A stretch of DNA of 64,000 nt from Sphingobacterium sp. ML3W. Lineage in GTDB: Bacteria > Bacteroidota > Bacteroidia > Sphingobacteriales > Sphingobacteriaceae. Shown piece after piece: positions 1-8,929 of this stretch. The first letter of the stretch is position 1, and every line of letters begins with the position of its first letter. The position numbers were made by a program, and so were the translations under genes. Under the pieces are notes generated by a model, which was not told where the DNA came from, ran no database searches, and saw only the letters and a list, made by a program, of their open reading frames with translations. The stretch is taken from assembly GCF_029542085.1 (NCBI RefSeq), contig NZ_CP107036.1, positions 3,782,001-3,846,000 on the forward strand. Direction: 5' to 3'.

Positions 1-180
1 AAAGATGGAGACAGCGAGTACGAAATTGAAGGAATCCGCATTTTTATGAACAAAGCACATGGCTTATATCTTGCAGGCATGGAAATTGACTTCAAATCAG
101 GACTTGACGCAAGAGGTTTTACTTTCAATAATCCAAATGCAAGTAGCACTTGTGGTTGTGGAAGTAGTTTTTCAGCATAA
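1..180 (+). CDS. IscA/HesB-family iron-sulfur assembly protein (5' truncated)
   Basis: Only the last 59 codons are inside the window; the reading frame is open from base 1 and stops at 178-180. The C-terminus has the A-type carrier signature: an FNNPNA stretch followed by TCGCGSSF, where the CGC pair supplies two of the three cysteines that bind the Fe-S cluster in this family. The first cluster cysteine would lie upstream of the window. The family carries or delivers Fe-S clusters in the cytoplasm (IscA, SufA, ErpA); which member this is cannot be decided from the fragment. A strong terminator follows at once, so it is the last gene of its transcript. Confidence 0.88.
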   Translation, partial: KDGDSEYEIEGIRIFMNKAHGLYLAGMEIDFKSGLDARGFTFNNPNASSTCGCGSSFSA

Positions 181-205
181 GTTGAAATTTACACATATTT
201 CAATG

Positions 206-238
206 AAAAAGGGGATTGCGGGTAGCAATCCCCTTTTT
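206..238 (+). terminator. Rho-independent terminator after the IscA-like gene
   Basis: A perfect 9-bp GC-rich stem (GGGGATTGC / GCAATCCCC, 211-219 and 225-233) with a 5-nt loop is flanked by five A residues and followed by five T residues, so the stem can extend to 14 bp. Confidence 0.9.
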
Positions 239-517
239 GTCCTAGCCCTCCGTAACAACAAACCCAATCAACTATTTAGGAAAATTCAATTATCCTTTAT
301 TCAACTTATTTCCTGCTACGATAGCCCCACCTCCTAGCTTTCAGTTCGACTTTATCTGCCACCATTATCGTATAATCTCTGACCAGTGACATTGATGGGG
401 ATTTTCAAAAATATTTTACCCATCATATAATGATACTACAGCAACAAAGCCCTCTTTCTTTTTCCATCATAATTCACTAAATTAGCGACCTTTAGAAAAG
501 AAGCATACAACAGTCTG
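239..517. other. Intergenic region upstream of ileS, no clear feature
   Basis: This AT-rich gap holds no convincing reading frame. I looked for a TAnnTTTG box and for T-box leader elements before ileS and saw neither, so the ileS promoter is not assigned. Confidence 0.4.
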
Positions 518-3500
518 ATGTACAAAGAATATAAGCAGTTAAATTTACCGGAGATTGGTAAAGAGATTTTGACCCGTTGGGAACAGGAAAAAATATTCGA
601 AAAAAGTATCAATAATCGCCCTGAGAGCAAGTCATATACATTTTTTGAAGGGCCACCTTCTGCGAATGGAATGCCTGGGATCCATCACGTGATGGCTCGT
701 ACGATTAAGGATATTTTCTGTCGCTACAAGACATTGAAAGGCTACCAGGTAAAACGAAAAGGAGGCTGGGATACCCATGGCCTTCCAATTGAACTTGCTG
801 TCGAGAAAGCTCTTGGTATTACTAAGGAGGATATTGGCAAAAAGATTACCGTAGAAGAGTATAACGACGCTTGCCGCAAGGAAGTGATGAAATATACCGA
901 TGTATGGAATGACCTAACCAACAAAATGGGGTATTGGGTCGATCTAGAGCATCCTTACATCACATATAAAAATGAATACATTGAAACATTATGGTATTTG
1001 TTAAAAGAGCTATATAAAAAAGGCTTATTGTATAAGGGTTACACCATTCAACCTTATTCACCTGCTGCAGGTACAGGATTGAGTTCGCATGAGCTTAATC
1101 AACCGGGTACGTATAAAGATGTGAAGGATACAACAATTGTTGCTGAATTTAGATTGATCAAAAGCCAGCTCCATCCAGCAATTGAAAAATTAGTAGACGA
1201 TGAAGCCGAAGATGTTGCATTTATCGCCTGGACAACTACGCCTTGGACCTTACCGTCCAATACAGCCTTGGTAGTTGGTAAGAAAATAAACTATGTCAAA
1301 ATCAGAACTTTCAATAAATATACAGGTGCACCGATATCTGTTGTATTGGCAAAAGATCTGATCAGCAAGCATTTTAAGGCAGAGGGACAAGATGCCTCGT
1401 TCCAAGACTATAAGTTAGGTGATAAAGTTATCCCTTGGGAACTTGCAACAGAATTTGTAGGCGAAGAGCTTGTAGGCTTGCGTTATGAACAATTGTTGCC
1501 TTATATCACTAATGAAGATTTACAAGAGAATGCTTTTCGTGTAATCCCTGGTGACTTTGTGACCACCGAAGATGGTACTGGTATCGTACATGCTGCGCCG
1601 ACTTATGGTGCGGATGACTTTCGTGTAGCGAAAGAACACGGTGTACCGGGTATTTTGGTGAAAGACGAAAATGGAAAAGATGTTCCTACGGTAGACCGTA
1701 CGGGTCGCTTTGTGAATGAAATCACCGATTTCGCAGGACGATTTGTGAAAGAGGAATACTACAGTGCAGAAGAACGTGCGAAAGAGGACTTCAAACCTAC
1801 TGACGTCTTGATCTCGATCAAACTAAAAGAGGATAATAAAGCATTTGATGTAAAAAAATACGAGCACACCTACCCACACTGTTGGCGTACAGACAAACCA
1901 GTTTTATACTATCCATTGGATAGCTGGTTTATCCGTACTACTGCGGTAAAGGAAGATTTGGTAGCTTTAAATAAAACAATCAACTGGAAACCGGAAGCAA
2001 CTGGAACAGGGCGCTTTGGAAACTGGTTGGAAAACCTGGTTGATTGGAACCTTTCCCGTTCTCGTTACTGGGGAACACCACTTCCAATCTGGCGTTCAGA
2101 AGATGAGAATGAAGAGGTTTGTATCGGTTCGCTACCTGAATTAAAGTCTTTGTTAGAGGCTTCCCTGACTTCGGATATTCTATCCGCAGATGAGAAAGCG
2201 AAAAACCAAGCCTACCTAGACAAATTTGACACAGAAAAACTGGATTTACACCGTCCATATGTTGACGACATCGTTCTTGTTTCTGACGCTGGTCAAAAAT
2301 TATTCCGTGAGCCTGATTTAATTGACGTATGGTTCGATTCGGGAGCAATGCCTTATGCACAATGGGGATTGGATCACGAAAAATTGGCAAGAGGGGAAGA
2401 GTTTCCATTTAAAGATGGATTCAATCATGCATACCCAGCAGACTTCATTGCGGAAGGAGTTGATCAGACTCGTGGATGGTTCTTTACGCTACATGCGATC
2501 TCCACGATGATGTATAAATCGGTCTCTTTCAAAAACGTTGTTTCCAATGGATTGGTATTGGATAAAAACGGAAATAAGATGTCCAAACGCTTAGGCAATG
2601 GCGTTGATCCTTTCTCGACGATCGATCAATATAGTGCTGATGCTACCCGTTGGTATATGATCAGCAATGCAGCTCCTTGGGACAACTTAAAATTCAACAT
2701 GGAAGGATTGGATGAGGTACGCCGCAAATTCTTTGGCACGCTATACAATACCTACGCGTTTTTTGCACTTTATGCCAACATTGATAAGTTCTCCTATGCA
2801 GAACCAGATATTGCATTAGAAAACCGTCCTGAAATCGACCGCTGGATTATCTCGTTACTAAATTCACTAACGAAAGAAGTGGATGAATATCTAGCGGATT
2901 ACGAACCGACAAAAGCTGCCCGTGCAATCCAAAACTTTGTGGACGAACACTTGAGTAACTGGTACGTTCGTTTGTGCCGTCGTCGTTTCTGGAAAGGAGA
3001 ATATACCGAAGATAAGATTTCTGCATATCAGACATTATACACTTGTTTGGATACAATTGCGAAATTAATGTCACCGATATCGCCATTCTTCTCGGATAGA
3101 CTATTCCTGGATTTGAATACTGCAACCAATAAGGAACAAGTCGAGTCAGTTCATTTAGCCAACTTCCCCGTATACGATGAAAAACTAGTGGATAAAGATC
3201 TGGAAGAACGCATGGCCCTAGCGCAGGATATTTCGTCGTTGACACTTTCACTACGTAAGAAAACGTCGATCAATGTGCGTCAGCCATTAAACAAAATCCT
3301 CGTTCCTGTATTGGACAGTGCTTTTCAAGAGAAGGTAGAAAAAGTAAAAGATTTGATACTTTCGGAAACCAATATCAAAGATATTGAGTTTATTACGGAT
3401 ACAACTGGTATAATCAAGAAAAAAATAAAACCAAACTTCAAAGCTCTTGGCGCGAAAGTTGGTAAGGATATGAAGTTAGTTTCTTCATCTATCCAATCGT

Positions 3501-3931
3501 TGACTATAGATCAAATCAGTACATTGGAATCAGCAGGTGAATTGGCCTTAACGGGCACGCCATATACTATTCTATTGAGCGATGTAGAAATTATAGCAGA
3601 GGATGTGGAGGGATGGCAAGTTGCTAATCTGGGTAAATTGACCGTAGCATTGGATGTCCATATTACCGAAGAATTGAAAAAGGAAGGTTTATCAAGAGAA
3701 TTGATCAACCGTCTACAAAATTTACGGAAGGAAAAAGGACTTGAAGTGACTGATAGAATTAACGTAAAGTTAACAGCAGCCTCAGAAGTAGTCAATGCAG
3801 CGAAAGAAAATTTATCTTATATTTGCACCGAAATTCTAGCCGATTCATTGGTATTTGAAGATTCACTAACTGAAGGAGAGACCATCGAGATCGATGGCAA
3901 AGAACTTAAGGCATTAATCCAAAAAAATTAA
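518..3931 (+). CDS. ileS: isoleucyl-tRNA synthetase
   Basis: This cytoplasmic class I synthetase charges tRNA-Ile. At 1137 residues it has the longer size usual for Bacteroidota and eukaryote-like IleRS. The HIGH-type motif is seen as PSANGMPGIHH (residues 47-57) and the KMSKR loop at residues 687-691, in the order expected for the split Rossmann fold. Between them lies the CP1 editing region, with TTTPWTLPSN (around residue 240) and GTGIVHAAP (around 353). A long anticodon-binding C-terminal part follows. The start MYKEYKQLNLPEIGKEIL matches the usual N-terminus. The DksA-like gene follows after 3 nt, so the two are probably cotranscribed. Confidence 0.97.
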   Translation: MYKEYKQLNLPEIGKEILTRWEQEKIFEKSINNRPESKSYTFFEGPPSANGMPGIHHVMARTIKDIFCRYKTLKGYQVKRKGGWDTHGLPIELAVEKALGITKEDIGKKITVEEYNDACRKEVMKYTDVWNDLTNKMGYWVDLEHPYITYKNEYIETLWYLLKELYKKGLLYKGYTIQPYSPAAGTGLSSHELNQPGTYKDVKDTTIVAEFRLIKSQLHPAIEKLVDDEAEDVAFIAWTTTPWTLPSNTALVVGKKINYVKIRTFNKYTGAPISVVLAKDLISKHFKAEGQDASFQDYKLGDKVIPWELATEFVGEELVGLRYEQLLPYITNEDLQENAFRVIPGDFVTTEDGTGIVHAAPTYGADDFRVAKEHGVPGILVKDENGKDVPTVDRTGRFVNEITDFAGRFVKEEYYSAEERAKEDFKPTDVLISIKLKEDNKAFDVKKYEHTYPHCWRTDKPVLYYPLDSWFIRTTAVKEDLVALNKTINWKPEATGTGRFGNWLENLVDWNLSRSRYWGTPLPIWRSEDENEEVCIGSLPELKSLLEASLTSDILSADEKAKNQAYLDKFDTEKLDLHRPYVDDIVLVSDAGQKLFREPDLIDVWFDSGAMPYAQWGLDHEKLARGEEFPFKDGFNHAYPADFIAEGVDQTRGWFFTLHAISTMMYKSVSFKNVVSNGLVLDKNGNKMSKRLGNGVDPFSTIDQYSADATRWYMISNAAPWDNLKFNMEGLDEVRRKFFGTLYNTYAFFALYANIDKFSYAEPDIALENRPEIDRWIISLLNSLTKEVDEYLADYEPTKAARAIQNFVDEHLSNWYVRLCRRRFWKGEYTEDKISAYQTLYTCLDTIAKLMSPISPFFSDRLFLDLNTATNKEQVESVHLANFPVYDEKLVDKDLEERMALAQDISSLTLSLRKKTSINVRQPLNKILVPVLDSAFQEKVEKVKDLILSETNIKDIEFITDTTGIIKKKIKPNFKALGAKVGKDMKLVSSSIQSLTIDQISTLESAGELALTGTPYTILLSDVEIIAEDVEGWQVANLGKLTVALDVHITEELKKEGLSRELINRLQNLRKEKGLEVTDRINVKLTAASEVVNAAKENLSYICTEILADSLVFEDSLTEGETIEIDGKELKALIQKN

Positions 3932-3934
3932 ATT

Positions 3935-4321
3935 ATGGCAAACAACAACGAGAAAACACGCTATAGCGATTCAGAATTACAAGAATTTAAAGATATTATC
4001 TTGGACAAGCTTAGAATAGCAAAAGAAGAGCTTTCCTCGTTGACAGCAACGCTCAATAACAGCAATGCGAATGGTACAGACGATACTGCGGGTACATACA
4101 AGACCTTAGAAGATGGCTCTGCAACTTTGGAGAAGGAACAAACCAACCAACTGGCTGCACGTCAAAAGAAGTTTATCGACAACCTGGAAGCAGCGTTGGT
4201 GCGCATCGAGAACAAAACATATGGTATCTGTAGAGAAACTGGAAAACTGATCCAAAAAGAGCGCTTGAAAGCTGTTCCGCACACGACGTTGAGCATCGAA
4301 GCGAAAAACAAACAATATTAA
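3935..4321 (+). CDS. TraR/DksA-family protein with degenerate zinc finger
   Basis: This is a 128-residue protein with an N-terminal helical/coiled-coil part (about 10-90) and a C-terminal segment with the DksA zinc-finger layout (YGIC...G..I...RL.AVP, residues 96-125). Only one of the four usual zinc cysteines remains (C99); the other three positions are T102, S120 and a non-Cys residue nearby. DksA proteins bind the RNA polymerase secondary channel and tune transcription. Whether this cysteine-poor form does so cannot be told from sequence. It sits 3 nt after ileS and is followed by a terminator and lspA. Cysteine-poor homologues in this ileS-lspA position are common in Bacteroidota, from general knowledge of the phylum. 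Confidence 0.85.
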   Translation: MANNNEKTRYSDSELQEFKDIILDKLRIAKEELSSLTATLNNSNANGTDDTAGTYKTLEDGSATLEKEQTNQLAARQKKFIDNLEAALVRIENKTYGICRETGKLIQKERLKAVPHTTLSIEAKNKQY

Positions 4322-4337
4322 TTTTAGGCAAAAATAT

Positions 4338-4368
4338 ATGGTCTTTGCGCGGGCAAAGACCATTTTTA
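4338..4368 (+). terminator. Hairpin terminator between the DksA-like gene and lspA
   Basis: An 11-bp perfect stem (ATGGTCTTTGC at 4338-4348, GCAAAGACCAT at 4353-4363) with a GCGG loop is followed by TTTTT. It ends only 8 nt before the lspA start, so lspA either depends on read-through or is partly attenuated here. Confidence 0.75.
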
Positions 4369-4375
4369 TAGCAAA

Positions 4376-5026
4376 ATGAAGGGGTATACGAAACCAGTCG
4401 CACTAATTGTCGCGATTCTTTTAATAGACCAATTGTCAAAAATATGGGTTAAGCTCTCTATGACAATTGGACAAAGTCATCACATTTTAGGTAAATTCTT
4501 CCAAATCCATTTTATTGAAAACAATGGAATGGCCTACGGAATGGAATTTGGTGGTGATTACGGGAAATTGTTCCTGACCGTGTTTCGGATACTGGCCGTA
4601 GCTGGTATCGGGTATGGTCTACATTACATGATCAAGAATAAATACAACCGTGGCTTTATATTAAATGTAGCCCTGATTCTTGCCGGTGCTTTGGGAAACA
4701 TCATTGATTCAGCATTTTATGGTGTGATCTTCAGTGAAAGTACCTTTTACGAAAAGGCATCTTTATTTCCGGCGGGTGGAGGATATTCATCCTTCCTGCA
4801 TGGAAAAGTAGTTGACATGCTTTATTTTCCTTTAATTGAAGGTACTTTCCCTACTTGGGTACCTTTTTGGGGCGGTGAGGAGTTTCTATTCTTCCGGCCA
4901 GTATTCAACATTGCAGACTCAGCTATTTCAGTGGGTGTGGTGCTGATACTATTATTCCAAAAACGGTATTTCAAAACGGAAAAAGAAGAGAAATCGAGTA
5001 TCCATAGTGAAATCGTTGAAGATTAA
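4376..5026 (+). CDS. lspA: signal peptidase II (prolipoprotein signal peptidase)
   Basis: This inner-membrane aspartyl protease removes signal peptides from diacylated prolipoproteins. It has 216 residues, slightly longer than proteobacterial LspA, which is usual for Bacteroidota. Visible family motifs are DQLSK (18-22), NNGMAYG, GALGNIIDS with the first catalytic Asp at D111, VVDMLYF, and FNIADSAIS with the second catalytic Asp at D181. Several hydrophobic segments fit the four-helix topology. An extra loop between D111 and VVD, including a glycine-rich stretch, and a charged C-terminal tail are also seen. It follows ileS and the DksA-like gene in the same direction. Confidence 0.95.
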   Translation: MKGYTKPVALIVAILLIDQLSKIWVKLSMTIGQSHHILGKFFQIHFIENNGMAYGMEFGGDYGKLFLTVFRILAVAGIGYGLHYMIKNKYNRGFILNVALILAGALGNIIDSAFYGVIFSESTFYEKASLFPAGGGYSSFLHGKVVDMLYFPLIEGTFPTWVPFWGGEEFLFFRPVFNIADSAISVGVVLILLFQKRYFKTEKEEKSSIHSEIVED

Positions 5027-5039
5027 CGAAATATCTTAC

Positions 5040-5070
5040 AAAGCCTTGTTAATCACAAGGCTTTTCTTTT
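5040..5070 (+). terminator. Rho-independent terminator after lspA
   Basis: A perfect 10-bp stem (AAAGCCTTGT at 5040-5049, ACAAGGCTTT at 5055-5064) with a TAATC loop is followed by a T-rich run. Confidence 0.85.
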
Positions 5071-5155
5071 AAAACTTAAAAACGGGGATTGTAATCCGAT
5101 TATCAAGCAATCTGGTAATATAGGTTATGACGATTTCCATACTAAATACCAAAAA

Positions 5156-6100
5156 ATGAAAAACATAAATTTATTCCTAATCGTCTGCGCACTTTTTGTG
5201 ACAAAATTGGCTCAAGCACAACAAATTGAAATCCCCAATCTAAAAAAACATATCTACTACCTAGCGGATGACAAAATGCAAGGTCGCGGAACAGGTAGTA
5301 AAGAAGTGTTCAAAGTAGCTGACTATATCGAAAAGGAGTTTAAAAAATATAAATTACAACCCAAGGGTGAAAAAGGCTATCGCCAATCTTTCAAAGCAAA
5401 GGTATGGAAGGTAAAAGTAGCTGACAGTATTCGCAATGCTGACAATATTATTGGTTTTATCGATAATGGAGCAGCGTTGACAGTTGTGATAGGTGCGCAT
5501 TACGATCACTTGGGAACAGGTCACCAAGGTAGCTCCAAAGATTCTCTAGGTGTTGGTAAAATCCACAATGGGGCCGACGACAATGCTTCGGGTACTGCAG
5601 GTTTATTGGAACTCGCCCGTTATTTCAGCAGCAATAAAGAAAAAGAACCTTACAATTTGTTATTTATCGCTTTCGGGGCCGAGGAACTGGGATTGGTGGG
5701 ATCCAAATATTTTACCGAACACCCTACCCTACCGTTGGAAAAAATAACGGCAATGCTTAACATGGATATGATAGGCCGCTACAATCCCGACAATGGTCTT
5801 GCCGTCATCGGATATGGAACAAGCAGTCAATGGCCGGCTATTTTCAAAGATATCCAAGCACCTATCAAGTTCAATTTAAGCAAAGACGGTAACGGAGGGT
5901 CGGATCAGACTTCATTCTACAAAAAGAATATTCCAGTATTATTCTTCCATACCGGCGGACACCCCGACTATCATATGCCAACGGATGACGCAGACAAGAT
6001 CGATTACAATTCGTTAAAATCTATTCTGGATCTAGAGAAATCGGTGATTGAGAATATCATGAAACAATCGAGTAAAATGGACTTTATCTGGACCAACTAA
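5156..6100 (+). CDS. M28-family zinc aminopeptidase, exported
   Basis: This is a 314-residue protein with a cleavable signal peptide (residues 1-21, ending LAQA|Q). The M28 two-zinc site is complete: H115 in GAHYDH, bridging D141 in GADDNASG, catalytic pair E176/E177 in GAEELG, D204 in LNMDMIG, and H273 near the end in PDYHMPTDD. It probably trims amino acids from peptides in the periplasm or at the cell surface; the exact substrate is unknown. It lies alone between terminated lspA and the reductase gene and has no clear promoter box upstream. Confidence 0.92.
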   Translation: MKNINLFLIVCALFVTKLAQAQQIEIPNLKKHIYYLADDKMQGRGTGSKEVFKVADYIEKEFKKYKLQPKGEKGYRQSFKAKVWKVKVADSIRNADNIIGFIDNGAALTVVIGAHYDHLGTGHQGSSKDSLGVGKIHNGADDNASGTAGLLELARYFSSNKEKEPYNLLFIAFGAEELGLVGSKYFTEHPTLPLEKITAMLNMDMIGRYNPDNGLAVIGYGTSSQWPAIFKDIQAPIKFNLSKDGNGGSDQTSFYKKNIPVLFFHTGGHPDYHMPTDDADKIDYNSLKSILDLEKSVIENIMKQSSKMDFIWTN

Positions 6101-6225
6101 AACGGATAAAATAAACCATCGAAGACCTTTCAAAATATAACCTAGCTCAAATGCAAACGTGAGCGGATTTATTAAGGTACTGTAGATACCCTCGAGATTA
6201 AAACACAAAAAAAATAAGTATACGG

Positions 6226-7140
6226 ATGAAAAAAATTCTTGTCACAGGATCCAATGGCTTTTTGGGTCAAAAGGTCGTCGACCTACTTGCTGGAAATGAT
6301 CTTTATGAAGTTACAGCCATTTCGAAAGGCCCGAATAGAAACCCTAATCAAGCGGGATATATTTTCTATCAGGTCGATTTGTTGGATCGGACCCTATTAG
6401 CGGATTTTTTATCCAACCATATTTTTGATGCGATTATACACACCGCTGCCATGACCAGTGTGGAAGCATGTGAAGCCGATAAAGCGGCCTGCCAGCTGAT
6501 TAATGTAGATCTGGTACAAACACTAGCAAGTTACTGCGAAAAAAATAAGACACAGTTGGTGCATCTCTCTACTGATTTTGTATTTGACGGCAAAAAAGGT
6601 ACAGCCTATAATGAATTGGACGCCCCCACCCCACAAAGTGAGTATGGAAAAAGCAAATATGCCTCTGAGCAAGTACTCATGCAGTCTTCCTGTCATTATG
6701 CGATCCTACGTACAATTTTGGTTTATGGTATCAACGGAGATCCGAATCGTTCCAACTTAGTCCTTTGGGCAAAGGCAAAGCTCTCACAAAAAGAAGCTAT
6801 AAAAGTGGTTAATGACCAATGGAGAATGCCTACCTTTGTAGATGATTTAGCGCATGCTTGTCAATTGGCTATTGAACGACAAGCTCAGGGAATATTTCAT
6901 ATCTCTGGAGCGGAGTTGATGTCTATTAATGAGGCGGTTTATAAAATCGCAGATTATTGGAAACTGGACAAAACATTGATTTCAGAAATCAGCGCGTCAA
7001 GTATTGGACAAGCGGATAACAGGCCACGCCAGACAGGTTTTGATCTCAGTAAATCGAAAAATGAACTGGGCTATGTACCAACAGCGTTTATGAAATCTTT
7101 GGAAATAATTGATAGCCAATTCAAAGAATTTGGACGATAA
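6226..7140 (+). CDS. RmlD-like NAD(P)-dependent sugar-nucleotide reductase (SDR superfamily)
   Basis: The N-terminus carries the Rossmann dinucleotide motif GSNGFLG (residues 8-14). The SDR active-site pair is Y140/K144 in EYGKSKY, preceded by STDFVFDG, which is characteristic of the RmlD substrate-binding family (dTDP-4-dehydrorhamnose reductase and related enzymes such as MAT2B). The protein has 304 residues, a normal length. No other rhamnose genes (rmlA, B, C) are nearby, so an exact role in dTDP-rhamnose synthesis is not supported; a general NAD(P)H-dependent reductase is the safer call. Its TAA overlaps the ATG of the next gene by one base, implying translational coupling. Confidence 0.85.
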   Translation: MKKILVTGSNGFLGQKVVDLLAGNDLYEVTAISKGPNRNPNQAGYIFYQVDLLDRTLLADFLSNHIFDAIIHTAAMTSVEACEADKAACQLINVDLVQTLASYCEKNKTQLVHLSTDFVFDGKKGTAYNELDAPTPQSEYGKSKYASEQVLMQSSCHYAILRTILVYGINGDPNRSNLVLWAKAKLSQKEAIKVVNDQWRMPTFVDDLAHACQLAIERQAQGIFHISGAELMSINEAVYKIADYWKLDKTLISEISASSIGQADNRPRQTGFDLSKSKNELGYVPTAFMKSLEIIDSQFKEFGR

Positions 7141-7682
7141 TGACAACAAACGATATGATAGAGAAATTTGCGAGAGAGTCATACACAGAGATGAACGAAT
7201 TGGTCCTGCCTAACGATACCAACACATTTGGAAATCTAATGGGCGGCCGTTTATTATACTGGATGGATATCTGTTCAGCTATTGCTGCACAAAAGCATTG
7301 TAGCAATGTGGTCGTTACGGTATCTGTGGATAATGTATCTTTTAAGCGTTCAATCAAATTGGGTGAAGTGGTCACCATACAAGCGCAAGTGACACGTGCA
7401 TTTAACAGCTCCCTGGAGGTACGCATGGAAATTTTCGCGTCTAATCTGCCCGAGGGCACACGCGTAAAAACCAATGAGGCATATTATACCTTTGTTGCTG
7501 TAGACGCCGACAACAACCCTAAAGCTGTCCCTGTATTGATACCTGAGACAGAGTCAGAACACAAAGCTTACGAAGATGCCCTTCAACGGCGAGAACTTCG
7601 CCTTATTCTTGCGGGAAAACTGAAACCGGAAAATGCAAAAAAATTAAAAGCATTGGTCAGTTTATTCAGTCAAAAGAACTGA
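7140..7682 (+). CDS. acyl-CoA thioesterase, hotdog fold
   Basis: This 180-residue cytoplasmic protein is of the YciA/YkhA/ACOT type. The N-terminal part contains the hotdog signature (NTFGNLMGGRLLYWMD, residues 28-43), in which the conserved Asp/Asn and Gly-Gly elements form the active site, and a VSVDNVSF strand. It hydrolyses acyl-CoA to free acid and CoA; chain-length preference cannot be read. About 40 residues extend beyond the single hotdog domain, basic and helical at the end. The start codon overlaps the stop of the RmlD-like gene (TAATG), so the two are coupled. A strong terminator follows. Confidence 0.88.
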   Translation: MTTNDMIEKFARESYTEMNELVLPNDTNTFGNLMGGRLLYWMDICSAIAAQKHCSNVVVTVSVDNVSFKRSIKLGEVVTIQAQVTRAFNSSLEVRMEIFASNLPEGTRVKTNEAYYTFVAVDADNNPKAVPVLIPETESEHKAYEDALQRRELRLILAGKLKPENAKKLKALVSLFSQKN

Positions 7683-7701
7683 TACGATAGGCTATAATTG
7701 C

Positions 7702-7749
7702 AATAAATAAAAAGAGAGAACATGTTCATGTTCTCTCTTTTTATTTATT
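7702..7749. terminator. Bidirectional terminator between convergent genes
   Basis: A perfect 22-bp inverted repeat (7702-7723 and 7728-7749, loop GTTC) has A-rich and T-rich ends, so it works in both directions. It separates the plus-strand thioesterase from the minus-strand EVE gene. Confidence 0.9.
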
Positions 7750-7798
7750 GTACTAGCCAAACAATGCAGTACCTGGGCCTATCATTCGTCTGAATCAA

Positions 7799-8209
7799 CT
7801 AGTCCTCGTTGCCTAAGGCTAATATTCGATCAAATTCTTCAGGTTTTAGCGGCATTACTGATAAACGGCCCTGTCTTACCAAAGCGATATCCTGTAACTG
7901 TTCATCTGCTTTGATCGTCTCCAGGGTGACAGATTTCTTCAATGTTTCAACAGGAGCCAGATCTACAACAACCCAACGTTCGTCATCTGTTGTGGGGTCC
8001 TGATAAAATTCTTTCACCACCTTAGCGACACCAACCACATCCTTTCCTTCGTTGCTATGATAGAACAGGACCAAGTCCCCTTCTTTCATAGCTTTCATAT
8101 TATTCCTAGCCTGGTAATTGCGTACACCATCCCAAAACGTCCGTCCATCTTTATTGAATTGTTCCCAACTATATTTAAATGGTTCAGATTTTACTAAGAA
8201 ATATTGCAT
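7799..8209 (-). CDS. EVE-domain protein
   Basis: This 136-residue protein is almost all EVE domain (PUA-like fold). It starts MQYFLVKSEP, then WDGVRNYQARNNM (residues about 28-40), KEGDLVLFYHS, and a VGVAKV strand. These match the bacterial THYN1-like EVE family, which in known members reads modified bases in nucleic acid. I use the ATG at 8209; a TTG two codons upstream is the only longer alternative. It is the last gene of a minus-strand run starting with the helicase, 27 nt after gldC. Its target in this organism is unknown. Confidence 0.9.
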   Translation of the reverse strand: MQYFLVKSEPFKYSWEQFNKDGRTFWDGVRNYQARNNMKAMKEGDLVLFYHSNEGKDVVGVAKVVKEFYQDPTTDDERWVVVDLAPVETLKKSVTLETIKADEQLQDIALVRQGRLSVMPLKPEEFDRILALGNED

Positions 8210-8236
8210 AGTCAAATATTTGTTAAGCGTTAAAAA

Positions 8237-8587
8237 CTATTGTTGCGGCATTAATACTTCCATTTTATCCGCAAAATGCGCACAGTAATCACGCAAGTCG
8301 CCAATAACCTTCTCAGCCATGGGATCTCCACCTGCAGAACGGATAAATGAATCGCCTAAGGTTTGTAAGGTTTCGTAAAAAAAACGTTTCATTTCATCAT
8401 AAGGCATGTCTTTTGTCCAAAGATCAATGCGCATTGAATTTTTATAATGTGAATCCCATAAGGCTAAAAACATTGCTTTAGCAGGTAATTCTTCTGCATT
8501 ATTCCCATCTGTGGAGGACCACATGATGTTTTCAGGAACATTGTTTTCGTCAAGCTCTACTTGTAATTTTATTTCCGCTTTTTTCAT
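8237..8587 (-). CDS. gldC: gliding motility-associated protein GldC
   Basis: This 116-residue soluble protein matches GldC: it starts MKKAEIKLQVELDENNVPE, then has IMWSSTDG, an AKAMFLALWD segment, and a FFYETLQTLGDSF helix. In Flavobacterium johnsoniae gldC lies in an operon with gldB and supports gliding, but GldC is also present in Bacteroidota that do not glide. No gldB is seen in this window. The gene is in a minus-strand run between a small membrane protein and the EVE gene. Function here rests on family membership only. Confidence 0.88.
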   Translation of the reverse strand: MKKAEIKLQVELDENNVPENIMWSSTDGNNAEELPAKAMFLALWDSHYKNSMRIDLWTKDMPYDEMKRFFYETLQTLGDSFIRSAGGDPMAEKVIGDLRDYCAHFADKMEVLMPQQ

Positions 8588-8590
8588 TTT

Positions 8591-8620
8591 AGTATTGAGT
8601 ATTGAGATATGAGTATTGAG
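8591..8620. repeat. Short GTATTGAG repeats upstream of gldC
   Basis: Three copies of GTATTGAG occur at 8592-8599, 8599-8606 and 8613-8620, the first two sharing one base. They fill part of the 88-nt gap before gldC. Next to them AAGCC-TCC-GGCTT (within 8634-8648) can form a small hairpin. Function is unknown. Confidence 0.6.
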
Positions 8621-8675
8621 ATTTTACCTCAACAAGCCTCCGGCTTATCCACCATCTCCATTTTTTAATTTTCCG

Positions 8676-8921
8676 CTACGCGAATGTCACTTTAACGATC
8701 AGGCTGGCAACGCAGACCACGACCAAAAATGCTAACTGCAACATCCACATTTTTTTATTCTCTTTGATAAGTACTCTAAACAAAATATCGACTGCCGTCA
8801 GTAGTACCATCAAGGCTATAAATGCTCCCCATGTAAATAGTGCCTTTTCGTCATTGGGATTTTCCATAACAAACCATGCTACCAAGCATGCACTCGCGAT
8901 ATTTAATGGGGTAAACCGCAT
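8676..8921 (-). CDS. small membrane protein of unknown function
   Basis: An 81-residue protein with three probable membrane segments (about residues 7-20, 28-50 and 57-79) separated by short charged loops (ENPNDEK, LIKENKKM). I do not recognise a family. It starts 8 nt after the helicase stop codon and precedes gldC in the same direction, so it is very likely translated from the same mRNA. Length, start codon and hydrophobic pattern support a real gene, but nothing in it points to a role. Confidence 0.7.
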   Translation of the reverse strand: MRFTPLNIASACLVAWFVMENPNDEKALFTWGAFIALMVLLTAVDILFRVLIKENKKMWMLQLAFLVVVCVASLIVKVTFA

Positions 8922-8929
8922 TTTTTTAA

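Noticed and set aside
59..337. A 92-codon frame at the left end of the window
   Set aside because: It is in another frame of the IscA-like gene's end and runs through the terminator; the frame from base 1 has the family signature.
239..517. A T-box riboswitch before ileS
   Set aside because: No T-box sequence or specifier-loop/antiterminator layout was seen, and T-boxes are rare in this phylum.
1980..2408. Long antisense frame inside ileS
   Set aside because: It has no family resemblance and lies fully within the conserved synthetase gene.
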